From: CAVROP01 sp050012175
GTDB lineage: Bacteria; Acidobacteriota; Terriglobia; UBA7540
Length of the DNA: 64,000 nt
Reading direction: 5' to 3'
Assembly (NCBI GenBank): GCA_050012175.1
Contig: JBEKHR010000001.1
Span: 1-64,000, forward strand
How positions within the stretch are numbered: the first letter of the stretch is position 1; every line of letters starts with the position of its first letter. This document shows positions 34,274-42,805 of this stretch, one piece after another. The translations under genes were made by a program, and so were the position numbers. The notes under the pieces are model-generated. The model was not told the origin of the DNA, made no database searches, and saw only the letters and a program-made list of their open reading frames with translations.

Positions 34274-36808
34274 ATGTTTTACAATTGGCTACGCTTACAG
34301 CGTGTCGGCTTGGCCCTGCTGCTTATCTTGGGCATCCCATTCACTGCTCAAGGGGCCCTTCCTGGCACCCAGAAACTTCGAGGAGAAGTTGTAGACCAGA
34401 ACAGCGCACCCATTGCGGGCGCGGTCTGCACCTTGCGCGGCCGAACTCTGCCCGAGCAGGGGCGTCGTGTAACTACTGGTGATAAAGGGATTTTCGAGTT
34501 TACCGGGCTAATTCCAGGAACCTACGGGGTGACCTGTGCCTCGGTGGGTTACGAACCGGTCGCCAAGACGGACATCCAAGTTACCGAAAACGAAGAACCC
34601 ATAACCCTCCAGATCGAGCTTCCTTACGAGGTTGTGGTCCACTCGAAGGTGGAAGTTACTGCCCAAGCCCCCAAGGCCACAGCGCAAGCGGCGGCTCCGC
34701 CCGCGACCCTTAGCAACCAGCAGATCAAATCCCTGCCCCTCGTTGTGCAGAAGTTTAAAGCCGCTTTGCCGATGATTCCGGGTGTAATTCGCACCCCGGA
34801 TGGCAGGCTCGCAATCAAGGGCGCCATTGAGAACCAAGGAACGCTGCTGGTGGATTCCGCCGAAACGGTTGATCCGGTGACGGGCAGCTTTTCCATTGAC
34901 GTTCCCCTCGACGCGGTGGAATCGGTGGACGTTTTCAAGAGCGCCTACCAGCTCGAGTACGGGCGTTTTTCCGGCGGGCTTACGACCGTCCAAACCAAAG
35001 CACCCTCGAGCAAATGGGAGTATGAGCTGAATGATTTTGTGCCCACGCCGCGCATCCGCTCCGGACAATTGGTGGGAATCGAGAGCGACGCCCCGCGCAT
35101 TTACTTTTCCGGGCCCTTGAGGGGAGACAAGCTTACCTTTTCGGAAGCCTTCACTTACGACTTCTCCCGTCAGCCCGTCCGCGGATTGGCTTGGCCGCAC
35201 AACGAAACGAAAAAGGAGGGATGGACTTCTTTCTCGGATTTGTATTACACCGTTTCGCCCCAGCACTTGACCAGGGTCGACGTCAAATTTTTCCCCGTGC
35301 GGCGGCAGTTTGACAACATCGATTCCCTCATTCCGCAGCCGGCTTCCGCCGACTACGCCCAGAGCGGCTACTCGATCGGGGGGCGCGATCACTATCTGTT
35401 CCAAGGCGGCGGGATATTGACCACCATGGCGCAATTCACGGATTTTGACAGCTACTCGCACGGCCAAGGCGTGCAGGACTTGCAGATAACTCCCACGGGC
35501 TGGGAGGGCAACTTCTTCAACGCTTGGAAACGCAGTAGCGCTCAGCAGGAGGTGCAGGAAAGCTATCTTTTCCCCGGCAAACACTGGCACGGCCGGCACG
35601 ATTTCAAGGTGGGGGGCGACGTCATTCACCGCGCGTATCAGGGAACCAGTATTTACCACCCCGTGCAACTGCTGCGGGCCGACAACTCCTTGGCCGAGGA
35701 AATCACTTTTGGATCCGCCGGCCAGCTCACCACCTCCGACACGGAACTCGCCGCCTTTGCCCAGGACCACTGGACTTTTAACGACTACCTTTCCATCGAT
35801 TACGGACTGCGAATTTCCGGCCAGACACTCGGTGAACCCGCGGCAATTTCGCCGCGCGGGGGCTTCGTGTTCTCGCCACGCAAGAAGGGCAAGACGATTT
35901 TCCGCGGCGGCGCCGGCATCTTCTATGACCGCTTGCCACTTCTCGCCGGAGATTACACCCAGAACCCCACCCGGCAAGTTACCCTTTTCGACACGAACGG
36001 AGTGGCGCTTGGTCCTCCCATCGTCTACCGCCCCTTTTACGAGGAATTTAAGGAAGGTGGCCGCGAGGTTGTTCCCTCTGAAGCGAACCTTGGAAGCACA
36101 CCCTACAACTTCACATGGAATGCGGAATTCGATCAGGAAATACGCCGTGACATCATCGCGCGCGTCAGCTTCCTGACCAGCCGCACCCATAATGAGTTCA
36201 CCGTCAATCCCGTAGCCCTCTCGCCCACCAGTGGCTTGCTGCTGCTTTCGAACCTGGGCGCGTCGCGCTACCACGAGTTTGAAGCCACGCTGCGCCTGCG
36301 GCCTTCCGAAAAGGCGGACCTCAATATTTCCTACGTCAATAGCCAGGCGCGCGGCGACCTGAACACCATGGCCTCCGTCTACGTTCCCTACGAGCAGCCG
36401 GTTATCCAACCGAATCTGTTCAGCACGCTCCCCACCAACGTCACCGACCGCCTGGTGGCCTGGGGGCGCTTCAAGCTTCCGCAGAAGTTCATCGTCAGCC
36501 CGCTGCTCGATTGGCACTCGGGCTTCCCTTATTCCCTTTACAGCGATTTGCAGAATTACGTGGGCCCCCCCAACAGCCTCCGCTTCCCCGCCTTCGTTTC
36601 TCTTGATGTGCAGGTCTCCAAGGATTTCCAGATTCCTTTCATTCCCTGGGTGCGTAAACACGCCCTGCGGGGCTCGGTCCGCATCTTCAATCTCACAAAC
36701 CACGGTAACTACCGCGATGTGTATAACACCGTAACGTCACCCTACTTCGGCAGCTACGCCGGCTTCCAGCATCGCTTCTACGACCTATCTCTCGACGTCG
36801 TGTATTGA
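34274..36808 (+). CDS. TonB-dependent receptor-like outer-membrane protein with carboxypeptidase-regulatory domain
   Basis: 844 aa from ATG 34274. Signal peptide 1-28, a CarboxypepD_reg-like beta-sandwich at about 35-115 (LRGEVVDQNSAPIAGAVCTL), a plug at about 140-260 (IKGAIENQGTLLVDS, ESVDVFKSAYQLEYGRFSGG) and a C-terminal beta barrel ending in an aromatic residue (SLDVVY). No TonB box was identified. A TATAAT at 34226-34231 may be the -10 box. Typical of acidobacterial nutrient receptors; the ligand is unknown. The stop codon is inside the target duplication of the element at 36810. Confidence 0.9.
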   Translation: MFYNWLRLQRVGLALLLILGIPFTAQGALPGTQKLRGEVVDQNSAPIAGAVCTLRGRTLPEQGRRVTTGDKGIFEFTGLIPGTYGVTCASVGYEPVAKTDIQVTENEEPITLQIELPYEVVVHSKVEVTAQAPKATAQAAAPPATLSNQQIKSLPLVVQKFKAALPMIPGVIRTPDGRLAIKGAIENQGTLLVDSAETVDPVTGSFSIDVPLDAVESVDVFKSAYQLEYGRFSGGLTTVQTKAPSSKWEYELNDFVPTPRIRSGQLVGIESDAPRIYFSGPLRGDKLTFSEAFTYDFSRQPVRGLAWPHNETKKEGWTSFSDLYYTVSPQHLTRVDVKFFPVRRQFDNIDSLIPQPASADYAQSGYSIGGRDHYLFQGGGILTTMAQFTDFDSYSHGQGVQDLQITPTGWEGNFFNAWKRSSAQQEVQESYLFPGKHWHGRHDFKVGGDVIHRAYQGTSIYHPVQLLRADNSLAEEITFGSAGQLTTSDTELAAFAQDHWTFNDYLSIDYGLRISGQTLGEPAAISPRGGFVFSPRKKGKTIFRGGAGIFYDRLPLLAGDYTQNPTRQVTLFDTNGVALGPPIVYRPFYEEFKEGGREVVPSEANLGSTPYNFTWNAEFDQEIRRDIIARVSFLTSRTHNEFTVNPVALSPTSGLLLLSNLGASRYHEFEATLRLRPSEKADLNISYVNSQARGDLNTMASVYVPYEQPVIQPNLFSTLPTNVTDRLVAWGRFKLPQKFIVSPLLDWHSGFPYSLYSDLQNYVGPPNSLRFPAFVSLDVQVSKDFQIPFIPWVRKHALRGSVRIFNLTNHGNYRDVYNTVTSPYFGSYAGFQHRFYDLSLDVVY

Positions 36809-36809
36809 A

Positions 36810-36985
36810 CCCGAATTCGGAAGTTAGCGTGGGTGCGATGTGCATCTTGTAGGGGCACAGCGTCCGCCGCGGCGGATGCCCCTACGCCCGGCCCCGCACG
36901 ACTTTGTTCCTCCGGTATCTGCGTCGAACGGGCATCGAATCAGGTGATTCGGCTCGAACGGGGGCTGCCAACTTTCGAATTCGGG
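36810..36985. mobile_element. Miniature inverted-repeat element, copy 1 (176 bp)
   Basis: Ends CCCGAATTCGGAAGTTAGC and, inverted, CCCGAATTCGAAAGTTGGC. Flanked by TTGAA on both sides (36805-36809 and 36986-36990); the left duplication includes the receptor's stop codon. The interior carries a GTAGGGGCACAGCG hairpin closed by TGCCCCTAC and a conserved CCTCCGGTATCTGCGTCGAA. No coding capacity. Copy 2 is at 41547-41712. Confidence 0.85.
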
Positions 36986-37121
36986 TTGAAAGGCGCCTCC
37001 CCGCCTCGGCGGAGGGCATCGCAAATCCTGGTCCTTCGCTGCGGGTGGGAATCTGTTACAATTTGGCTTATCAAGGCGCTCGAAACAACATGGCCACCAG
37101 TTACAAATCGGACCGCGAGGG

Positions 37122-37733
37122 CTACCCCAGGTAGGCGCGCACGAGATAGGAGATTCCTATCAACAATAGCAGGACGTTCGCAGTCAGGAAGATGTGTTTT
37201 TTGAAAGCCTTGTGCAGACCAGCGCCCCAGGCTATGAGGCACGTGGAAAACACCGCGGCCCCATAAAATCCCACCAAGCCCCCGACAAAGAAAGGGACCA
37301 CGTGCCCGTAGCCACGAACCCGACCTTCCGCCAGGATGGGCCCGGCAATGGTGCCCCAATAGATCCAGGTGCCTGGTGCGGCCACCTCCGCCAGCGTGGC
37401 AGCGGAAACACCCGCGATCGTATAGCCCGCAGAATTCGCCATTTCTTCCTGCGTTTTGCGGCGCAATTCCCATAGCGAGTGGCTGGCAAAGCCTATCAAC
37501 ACCAAGCCCCCCACATACGCAACATAGTGGACGATGCCAAGGGGGATGAACCGGAAAAACAACAAAGTCACGAAGAGAAAGGCGGCATCGACCACGAGGG
37601 GCGGCACGATCAGGACGAAGATGGCGCGCGCCCAGCGGCCCAATCCCACCTGCGTCAGGGCAATCATCTGCAGAGGGTTGGGAAGCATCCCTCCCACCAT
37701 TCCCATGCCGGCGCCGAGGATAAGTAGGTCCAT
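37122..37733 (-). CDS. LysE-family translocator
   Basis: 203 aa from ATG 37733 (MDLLILGAGMGMVGGMLPNP); the frame extends upstream through unrelated sequence. Six membrane helices. The N-terminal GMVGGMLPNPLQMIALTQVG resembles the LysE/RhtB G-x-x-x-G-P signature in altered form, and the central loop RRKTQEEMANSAG matches. These are inner-membrane exporters of amino acids or related metabolites. No ribosome site is obvious. Monocistronic. Confidence 0.75.
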   Translation of the reverse strand: MDLLILGAGMGMVGGMLPNPLQMIALTQVGLGRWARAIFVLIVPPLVVDAAFLFVTLLFFRFIPLGIVHYVAYVGGLVLIGFASHSLWELRRKTQEEMANSAGYTIAGVSAATLAEVAAPGTWIYWGTIAGPILAEGRVRGYGHVVPFFVGGLVGFYGAAVFSTCLIAWGAGLHKAFKKHIFLTANVLLLLIGISYLVRAYLG

Positions 37734-38277
37734 AAGAGCGACCGGCGATGTTATGCGGTCGGACAGAGAATGTAAAGCGCCGCGAGTGCCAGTTCGGCGG
37801 CACAGAATCTGGAACCCGGACCGGATCCTGCAAGCGCTTTCGAATTTCCCCCTGTCCCCCCTGGGGAAGGGGACCGGGATAAGGATGTCCTTCCCTCTCG
37901 TGCTCGGGCATGAGACCTTTGTTCGCTGCTGGCCCCTAAGCGAGGAGCGTTGGGGCGAGTCGAACAATTAAGCAATTCCATTGCGAAGCTCCCGAGAACG
38001 CGGTAGAGTCCCGCGGGCCGGGAGATCATGTAACCAAGGCCCCCCTTTGAAACGTCAATGATTAAAGTTGACGGTAGTCCGGACCGTTTCGGGGAGAGAA
38101 TGCGCTGGGGGAACCCCTCATGAGGCAGAGTTCGGCAAAATCCCAGGGGGCGCGAAGCCAAGAAAATTCTAGTCTCCCCCCAATCCTGGCCTCGAACGGG
38201 GAGGGTGTTTTTGTTGGGAAAAGCGCTGGTTGCACTAAGAGTCCGTGCCAAACGTCTGCATTGAGGAGCCGCGATCA
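37734..38277. other. Intergenic stretch, no gene recognised
   Basis: About 540 bp between divergent lysE-like and sqdB genes. It contains a CCCCTGTCCCCCCTGGGGAA GC-rich block near 37851 and ends with the sqdB ribosome site GAGGAG at 38263-38268. Promoters for both genes must lie here, but no clear consensus was found. Confidence 0.5.
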
Positions 38278-39516
38278 ATGAATATTCTCGTAGTGGGTGG
38301 GGACGGGTATCTGGGTTGGCCGCAGTCAATGTACCTGTCGAGGCAGGGGCATCGTGTTGGTATTGTCGACAATCTTGCCCGGCGCGCCTGGGACCAGGAC
38401 TGTGGAACCCATAGTTTGACGCCGATCCAGATGTTGCCCGAGCGGGTTGCTCTGTGGAAGAAGTTAACCGGTCGCCAAATCGAGACTTACATCGGGGACG
38501 TCCAGGATTACGATTTCCTCGCTGAAATCGTGTCCCAGTTCTCCCCCGACGCAGTGGTGCATTTTGGCGAGCAACGCAGCGCCCCGTATTCCATGATCGA
38601 CCGCGAGCATGCCGTATTCACCCAAACCAACAACGTCGCCGGCACCCTGAACCTGCTTTATGCCATAAAGGAGTTCAGCCCCAAGGCGCATCTCGTCAAG
38701 CTCGGCACCATGGGGGAATACGGAACCCCCAACATCGACATCGAAGAGGGATTCATCGAGATTACGCACAACGGCCGGAAGGATGTCCTTCCCTACCCGA
38801 AGCAACCGGGTTCCTTCTATCACTTGTCAAAGGCTCATGATTCTCACAACATCATTTTCGCCTGCAAGATCTGGGGGATTAGCTCGACGGACCTTAACCA
38901 AGGTGTCGTGTACGGTGTGAAAACGGACGAAACGATCCTCGATGACGGCTTGGCCACGCGCTTTGATTACGACGGTATCTGGGGCACCGTCCTCAACCGG
39001 TACTGTGTGGAGGCCGCGATAGGAAGGCCGATCACGGTATATGGCCGAGGCGGGCAAACCCGCGGCTTCCTGGATATTCGCGACACGCTTCGGTGTATCG
39101 AGCTCGCCATCCTGAAACCGCCTCAACCCGGTGAGTATCGGGTCTTCAACCAATTCACCGAGCAGTTTAGCGTCCTTGATCTGGCCAACTTGGTGCAACG
39201 GACCGGCAGTCGCAAAGGGCTTCAAGTCACTATCGACCATCTGCCTGACCCGCGGGTCGAGGCAGAGATTCACTATTACAATGCCAAGCATAGCAAGCTG
39301 CTTGATCTGGGCTTGGTCCCCCATAATCTCTCCGATGTTCTGCTCGATTCAATCATGGATGTGGTGATTCGATACCGGGACAGGGTGAGAGGAGACACCT
39401 TGCTGCCACGAGTCAATTGGCGGAGCACTCGCAATCCATCCTCTTACCACACAGCCGGGTTGCCTTCGGCTGAATCTGCCGACGCAGAGAAGCAGCCGAT
39501 GCAAGATGCGCGGTAG
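38278..39516 (+). CDS. sqdB: UDP-sulfoquinovose synthase-like NAD-dependent epimerase
   Basis: 412 aa from ATG 38278, with GAGGAG nine bases upstream. Extended SDR: NILVVGGDGYLGWPQSMYLS nucleotide loop, then the SqdB-specific region WDQDCGTHSLTPIQMLPERV, VVHFGEQRSAPYSMID, LVKLGTMGEYGTPNIDIEEG, and YHLSKAHDSHNI with catalytic Tyr and Lys. SqdB converts UDP-glucose and sulfite to UDP-sulfoquinovose, the head-group donor for SQDG. The match to the SqdB branch is strong across its special insertions. It precedes a glycolipid-type glycosyltransferase. Confidence 0.9.
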   Translation: MNILVVGGDGYLGWPQSMYLSRQGHRVGIVDNLARRAWDQDCGTHSLTPIQMLPERVALWKKLTGRQIETYIGDVQDYDFLAEIVSQFSPDAVVHFGEQRSAPYSMIDREHAVFTQTNNVAGTLNLLYAIKEFSPKAHLVKLGTMGEYGTPNIDIEEGFIEITHNGRKDVLPYPKQPGSFYHLSKAHDSHNIIFACKIWGISSTDLNQGVVYGVKTDETILDDGLATRFDYDGIWGTVLNRYCVEAAIGRPITVYGRGGQTRGFLDIRDTLRCIELAILKPPQPGEYRVFNQFTEQFSVLDLANLVQRTGSRKGLQVTIDHLPDPRVEAEIHYYNAKHSKLLDLGLVPHNLSDVLLDSIMDVVIRYRDRVRGDTLLPRVNWRSTRNPSSYHTAGLPSAESADAEKQPMQDAR

Positions 39517-39587
39517 CGAACCCGACCATGTTTGACAAAGCCTGAGTGGACAGCATTGCAGGTTGCCGGGATTTCTTAAGAGCTCAA

Positions 39588-40766
39588 ATGCTCAAAAATA
39601 CCGACGGTCAACGCCCTCGGGTTCTTATTCTCACTCTGCACCATGGGTCAACTCACGTGCAGATCTCGCGCGCACTCGAAAAGGGCCTTCTCCATTTGCG
39701 GCCGGACCTCAAAGTGGAGGTTGTGGATGCGCTGGCGCATTGCGCGCCGTGGTTTCGGGCCTATTACAACTTGTACGAGATCCCACTGAAATACTGGCCA
39801 GGACTTTGGGATTACATCGAAAGCCACCAGTTTGAGGGTGAAACCAGCGGGCCTTGGTGGCTTTATCGGTTGGGCGCCCGCCCGCTGTTCCGATTCATCG
39901 AAGCTTTTGCGCCCGACGTGGTCGCTGCCACCGAAGTCGGCCTCGGGGAGATCGCCGCCATACACAAGCGCGAAACCGGGGCCCAGTATTCCCTGGTCGG
40001 CATGCAGACCTTCGCCTATGAACGGCCGTGGGCACAGCCGGAGGTTGATCTGTTCGTATCCTATCCCGGGGAAGTTGCTGCCCAGATCAGAAGCCTGGGC
40101 GTGCCGCCGGAAAGGATCCTCGAATGCGGAGTCCCCGTGGACCCGGCGTTCGGCTCGTGTTCCAATCGGTCAGCGCTGCGCGCGCGCCTCGGACTTCAAC
40201 AAAACCTTCCTCTGCTCCTGGTCAATTTCGGTGGGTCGGGAAAAGGAAAATCGCGGGAGGTTGTATCCGAACTCCAGAATGTTCAGCAGCCCTTCCAGGT
40301 AGTTCTCATCTCCCGGCGTGACGAAAGCCTTCGAAAAGAACTTCTGCGACTTACCGCGGGGATGGCCCACGCGCGAGTTCTAAGTTGGGTGGACAACATG
40401 CACGAGTGGATGGGTGCGGCAGACTTGCTTGTCAGCCGTGCCGGGGGCGGCATCGTGGCGGAGTCTCTGAACTGCGGATTACCGATCCTGGTGTTCGACG
40501 CCCCTCCCGGCAACGAACGCCGATTTTGCCAATTGATTGAAGAATGTTGGCATACAGGTTACTGGGTAAAGCGGCCCGGTGAGCTCGCAACTCGGATCGA
40601 CCACCTGCTTCGACAGACGGAAGAGCTTGAGCAACTGCGCAGCAACGCGCTCCGGCATGCTTATCCGGATGCCGCGCGCATCGCCGCGGAGGCCATCTTG
40701 CATCTGCGAGAGAAGCCTGAGGACGAGAGGCTCCTGCCCAAGCTGGACGAACAATCCCAAGGTTGA
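39588..40766 (+). CDS. GT28 glycosyltransferase, MGDG synthase / UgtP-like
   Basis: 392 aa from ATG 39588 (AAGAG upstream); a GTG at 39546 is possible. N-terminal half RVLILTLHHGSTHVQISRAL and AYYNLYEIPLKYWPGLWDYI resembles the lipid-acceptor domain of MGDG synthases. The C-terminal half has LLLVNFGGSGKGKSREVVSE, VDNMHEWMGAADLLVSRAGG and ESLNCGLPILVFDAPPGNE, the GT28 donor site. It likely transfers a sugar to diacylglycerol at the membrane. Next to sqdB, it is a candidate sulfoquinovosyl transferase; canonical SQDG synthases (SqdX/SQD2) are GT4, so that is inference. Confidence 0.85.
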   Translation: MLKNTDGQRPRVLILTLHHGSTHVQISRALEKGLLHLRPDLKVEVVDALAHCAPWFRAYYNLYEIPLKYWPGLWDYIESHQFEGETSGPWWLYRLGARPLFRFIEAFAPDVVAATEVGLGEIAAIHKRETGAQYSLVGMQTFAYERPWAQPEVDLFVSYPGEVAAQIRSLGVPPERILECGVPVDPAFGSCSNRSALRARLGLQQNLPLLLVNFGGSGKGKSREVVSELQNVQQPFQVVLISRRDESLRKELLRLTAGMAHARVLSWVDNMHEWMGAADLLVSRAGGGIVAESLNCGLPILVFDAPPGNERRFCQLIEECWHTGYWVKRPGELATRIDHLLRQTEELEQLRSNALRHAYPDAARIAAEAILHLREKPEDERLLPKLDEQSQG

Positions 40767-40914
40767 CGTAGGAATCCGGCAGGAACCACTGCACAGCCCG
40801 CCAACAAGCTACTTTTCCTTGATCGATTCCATTACAGGCGAGATGGTGACCGGGAAACGGGGGAATATGATCGCATGCCCTGCCGCGGCGGGATCGGGCA
40901 GGAAGATCCAGGCG

Positions 40915-41130
40915 GTGAGCAGAAACCGGGTAGCGCAGAGTCTCGCCTTCCAGAGACTCTGCGGCTTTTGATCGCGCAGCAAGACCCCCGCGATGAGCAG
41001 AAACCGGGTAGCGCAGAGTCTCGTTCTTCAGAGACTCTGCGGCTTTTGATCGCGCAGCAAGACCCCCGCGATGAGCAGAAACCGGGTAGCGCAGAGTCTC
41101 GTTCTTCAGAGACTCTGCGGCTTTTGATCG
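40915..41130. repeat. 78-bp tandem repeat array, about 2.7 copies, each with a hairpin
   Basis: Units begin at about 40915, 40993 and 41071, with a period of 78 bp. Each carries CGCAGAGTCTC and GAGACTCTGCG (11-bp perfect arms) around a short loop, then GGCTTTTGATCGCGCAGCAA. The period is a multiple of three, so frames stay open on both strands, but no ribosome site or composition supports coding. There are no unique spacers, so it is not a CRISPR. The flanking 40767-40914 holds nothing recognisable. Confidence 0.85.
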
Positions 41131-41207
41131 CGCTTCTGACTTCTGCCTTTCCAATCCCAGGCGGCGCAAACGGAACATGGAAGCGGATCATACGCCCCAT
41201 TGCACAT

Positions 41208-41412
41208 GCTGGCTGGCGCAGAGCGCAGCTCTGCGGTGCACAGACAGGGCTGAAATCAGGCGGAGCCGATCACTCTCAAAAAGCTTGGCGCGGCGACAGG
41301 TGGTGCAGGCCAGGAGTGGCAGCCGTCCCCGCGCAGAGTGCCGTTTGTGGGTGGGCATGACGAGCGCTAATATAGCAGGCTGAAGCGCAGAGCTGCGCTC
41401 TGCGCCAGCCAG
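41208..41412. repeat. Inverted repeat with 28-bp perfect arms
   Basis: GCTGGCTGGCGCAGAGCGCA and its continuation (from about 41210) is complementary to the stretch ending CTGCGCTCTGCGCCAGCCAGC near 41411. Each arm is itself partly palindromic (GCAGAGCGCAGCTCTGC). The roughly 150 bp between shows no gene. It may be another hairpin cassette or a decayed mobile element. Confidence 0.8.
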
Positions 41413-41465
41413 CGGTCAATTCCAAAGACGAATTGACGGTGGCTACCTCCGGGTCACACAACCTC

Positions 41466-41755
41466 GGGCGCCGTTCGAACTGTAATCTCTGCGCTTGTAG
41501 CTTCCCATCTTGCGCAACTCGATCACCAAGCGTAAGGCGTCGTTAACCCGAATTCGCAAGTTAGCGTGGGTGCGGTGTGCATCTTGTAGGGGCACAGCGC
41601 GCTGTGCCCCTACGCTTGGCCCCGCACCATTATGTTCCTCCGGTATCTGCGTCGAACGGGCATCGAATCAAGTGTTCGGCTCGAACGGCGGCTGCCAACT
41701 TTCGAATTCGGGTTAACGGCTCTTTCAGTGCGAAAGGCCTTGCGGGCACCCGCCA
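41466..41755 (-). pseudogene. Antitoxin-like fragment, copy 1, interrupted by miniature element
   Basis: Read on the minus strand, KAFRTERAVN (upstream of 41717) continues after removal of the 41547-41712 insert as DALRLVIELRKMGSYKRRDY followed by SSNGA. The uninterrupted version is at 43457-43600. The motif resembles the C-terminal part of small ribbon-helix-helix-like antitoxins (DPDV...AVNEALR pattern). The N-terminus is missing. Confidence 0.6.
41547..41712. mobile_element. Miniature inverted-repeat element, copy 2 (166 bp)
   Basis: Same ends as copy 1 (CCCGAATTCGCAAGTTAGC and inverted CCCGAATTCGAAAGTTGGC), flanked by TTAA at 41543-41546 and 41713-41716. The matching empty site GTCGTTAACGGCTCTTTC is present at about 43531-43548, which fixes the element ends directly. 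The interior has the GTAGGGGCACAGCG/CGCTGTGCCCCTAC hairpin. No transposase for it is in the window. Confidence 0.88.
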
Positions 41756-41759
41756 TTCT

Positions 41760-42038
41760 CTATACCAACTCGATCGTTACCCGGCGCCCAACCATCGCCG
41801 CCGCCCGCTGAAGGGTTGAGAGCGTGATGTCGTTTTTCGGATCAAGCAGACGGTTAACCTGTGTCCGGCTCGTCTTGAGCAGCGCTGCCATCCGCGACTT
41901 GGATATCTTGTTTTTCCTCATGGCCTGGGCGAGCTGCCACGCGACGACCTCCTTAATCGCCTGTGCTTGCGCCTCTTCAAAGATGCCTTCCTCCTTGAGG
42001 AAATCATCGACGCTCGAACCCATATGTTTCCTGCTCAT
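41760..42038 (-). CDS. XRE-family HTH antitoxin-like protein, apparently orphan
   Basis: 92 residues; AAGGAG lies about 10 nt before the ATG. An acidic N-terminal helix (SSVDDFLKEEGIFEEAQAQA) precedes a Cro/C1-type HTH (ISKSRMAALLKTSRTQVNRL with LDP). It matches the HigA-like antitoxin class that binds DNA and a RelE/HigB toxin. No toxin gene lies on either side, only repeats, so it is either orphan or solitary. Confidence 0.82.
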   Translation of the reverse strand: MSRKHMGSSVDDFLKEEGIFEEAQAQAIKEVVAWQLAQAMRKNKISKSRMAALLKTSRTQVNRLLDPKNDITLSTLQRAAAMVGRRVTIELV

Positions 42039-42107
42039 TGCTCCAACTCCTTATACAGGGCACCGTACCTTATAGTGTACAGATGAGCAAGCTTATTTAT
42101 TGGAAAG

Positions 42108-42221
42108 CGGCCACGGCGTCGCCGCCGCGACCTCTCGTGACCGTGGGCTTTTCCTTCGATGACGAACCCACGGTCAATTCCAAAAACGAATTCACCGCGG
42201 CTACCTCCGCGTCACAGCACC
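42108..42221. repeat. Repeated block shared with 43349-43456
   Basis: GTCGCCGCCGCGACCTCTCG, then GCTTTTCCTTCGATGACGAA and a GGTCAATTCC segment, match the block at 43349-43456 closely. They lie just 3' of the minus-strand antitoxin-like fragments, so the repeated unit is fragment plus downstream flank, about 190 bp. Confidence 0.75.
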
Positions 42222-42305
42222 TCAGGCGCGGTTCGAACTGTAATCTCTCCGCTCGTAGCTTCCCACTTTGGGCAACTCGATCACCAAGCGTGAGGCGTCG
42301 TTAAC
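42222..42305 (-). pseudogene. Antitoxin-like fragment, copy 2, broken at the same site
   Basis: Minus strand VNDASRLVIELPKVGSYERR followed by DYSSNRA and TGA. Similarity to copies 1 and 3 ends exactly at GTTAAC (42300-42305), the point where copy 1 carries the miniature element. Beyond it lies CCCGCATTTCTC, unlike copy 3. Confidence 0.6.
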
Positions 42306-42401
42306 CCGCATTTCTCACCAAGGGTTCGGAAGCGCCTGTCCCGACAATTCGGGGCGGGCTGCGGAAAAACGCTTCTCTGTTGGCAGACGGAGCGAACCTT
42401 T

Positions 42402-42618
42402 GGAGTGCGGCAGCTTGCTGCCGCTTTGCCGCCAGCCAGCTTGCTGGCGGGGAATTGTGCGCGCGTTCGAAATGCCGCGAGCCAGCTCGCGGGGAGGAAA
42501 GCGGCAGCAAGCTGCCGCCTTGCCGCCAGCCAGCTTGCTGGCGGGGAATTGTGCGCGCGTTCGAAATGCCGCGAGCCAGCTCGCGGGGAGGAAAGCGGCA
42601 GCAAGCTGCCGCACTCCA
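42402..42618. repeat. Array of nested hairpins, 94-bp tandem unit
   Basis: The unit TTGCCGCCAGCCAGCTTGCT and following starts at 42426 and 42520, giving a 94-bp period. Each unit holds CCGCCAGCCAGCTTGCTGGCGG-like, CCGCGAGCCAGCTCGCGG and GGCAGCAAGCTGCC palindromes. The whole is bounded by a 25-bp perfect inverted repeat starting GGAGTGCGGCAGCTTGCTGC at the left. Open frames here are by-products. The rest of 42306-42805 holds nothing else recognisable. Confidence 0.85.
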
Positions 42619-42805
42619 AAGCTTCGCGCGCCCGCTGGCTGGCGCCCCGATTTATCGGGGCGGCTTTTCTCGACCGCGCCCAAGGGCCTTGGACCTACAA
42701 AACAGGCCCGCGCTACTCGCTCAGTAATCACCCGAGCAATTGCCAGGCGGCCCGTGGTAGCGCCCACGTGTGTTAGAATTGGAACTGTCGCTTGGGAGCC
42801 AAACC

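Noticed and set aside
34508..36703. 731-codon open frame on the minus strand
   Set aside because: Antisense to the TonB-type receptor. Long antisense frames arise from GC-rich codon use; no domain or start signal was found.
40832..41200. Possible repeat protein or CRISPR array
   Set aside because: The 78-bp units have no unique spacers and contain long hairpins. The frames have no ribosome site and composition is dictated by the palindromes.
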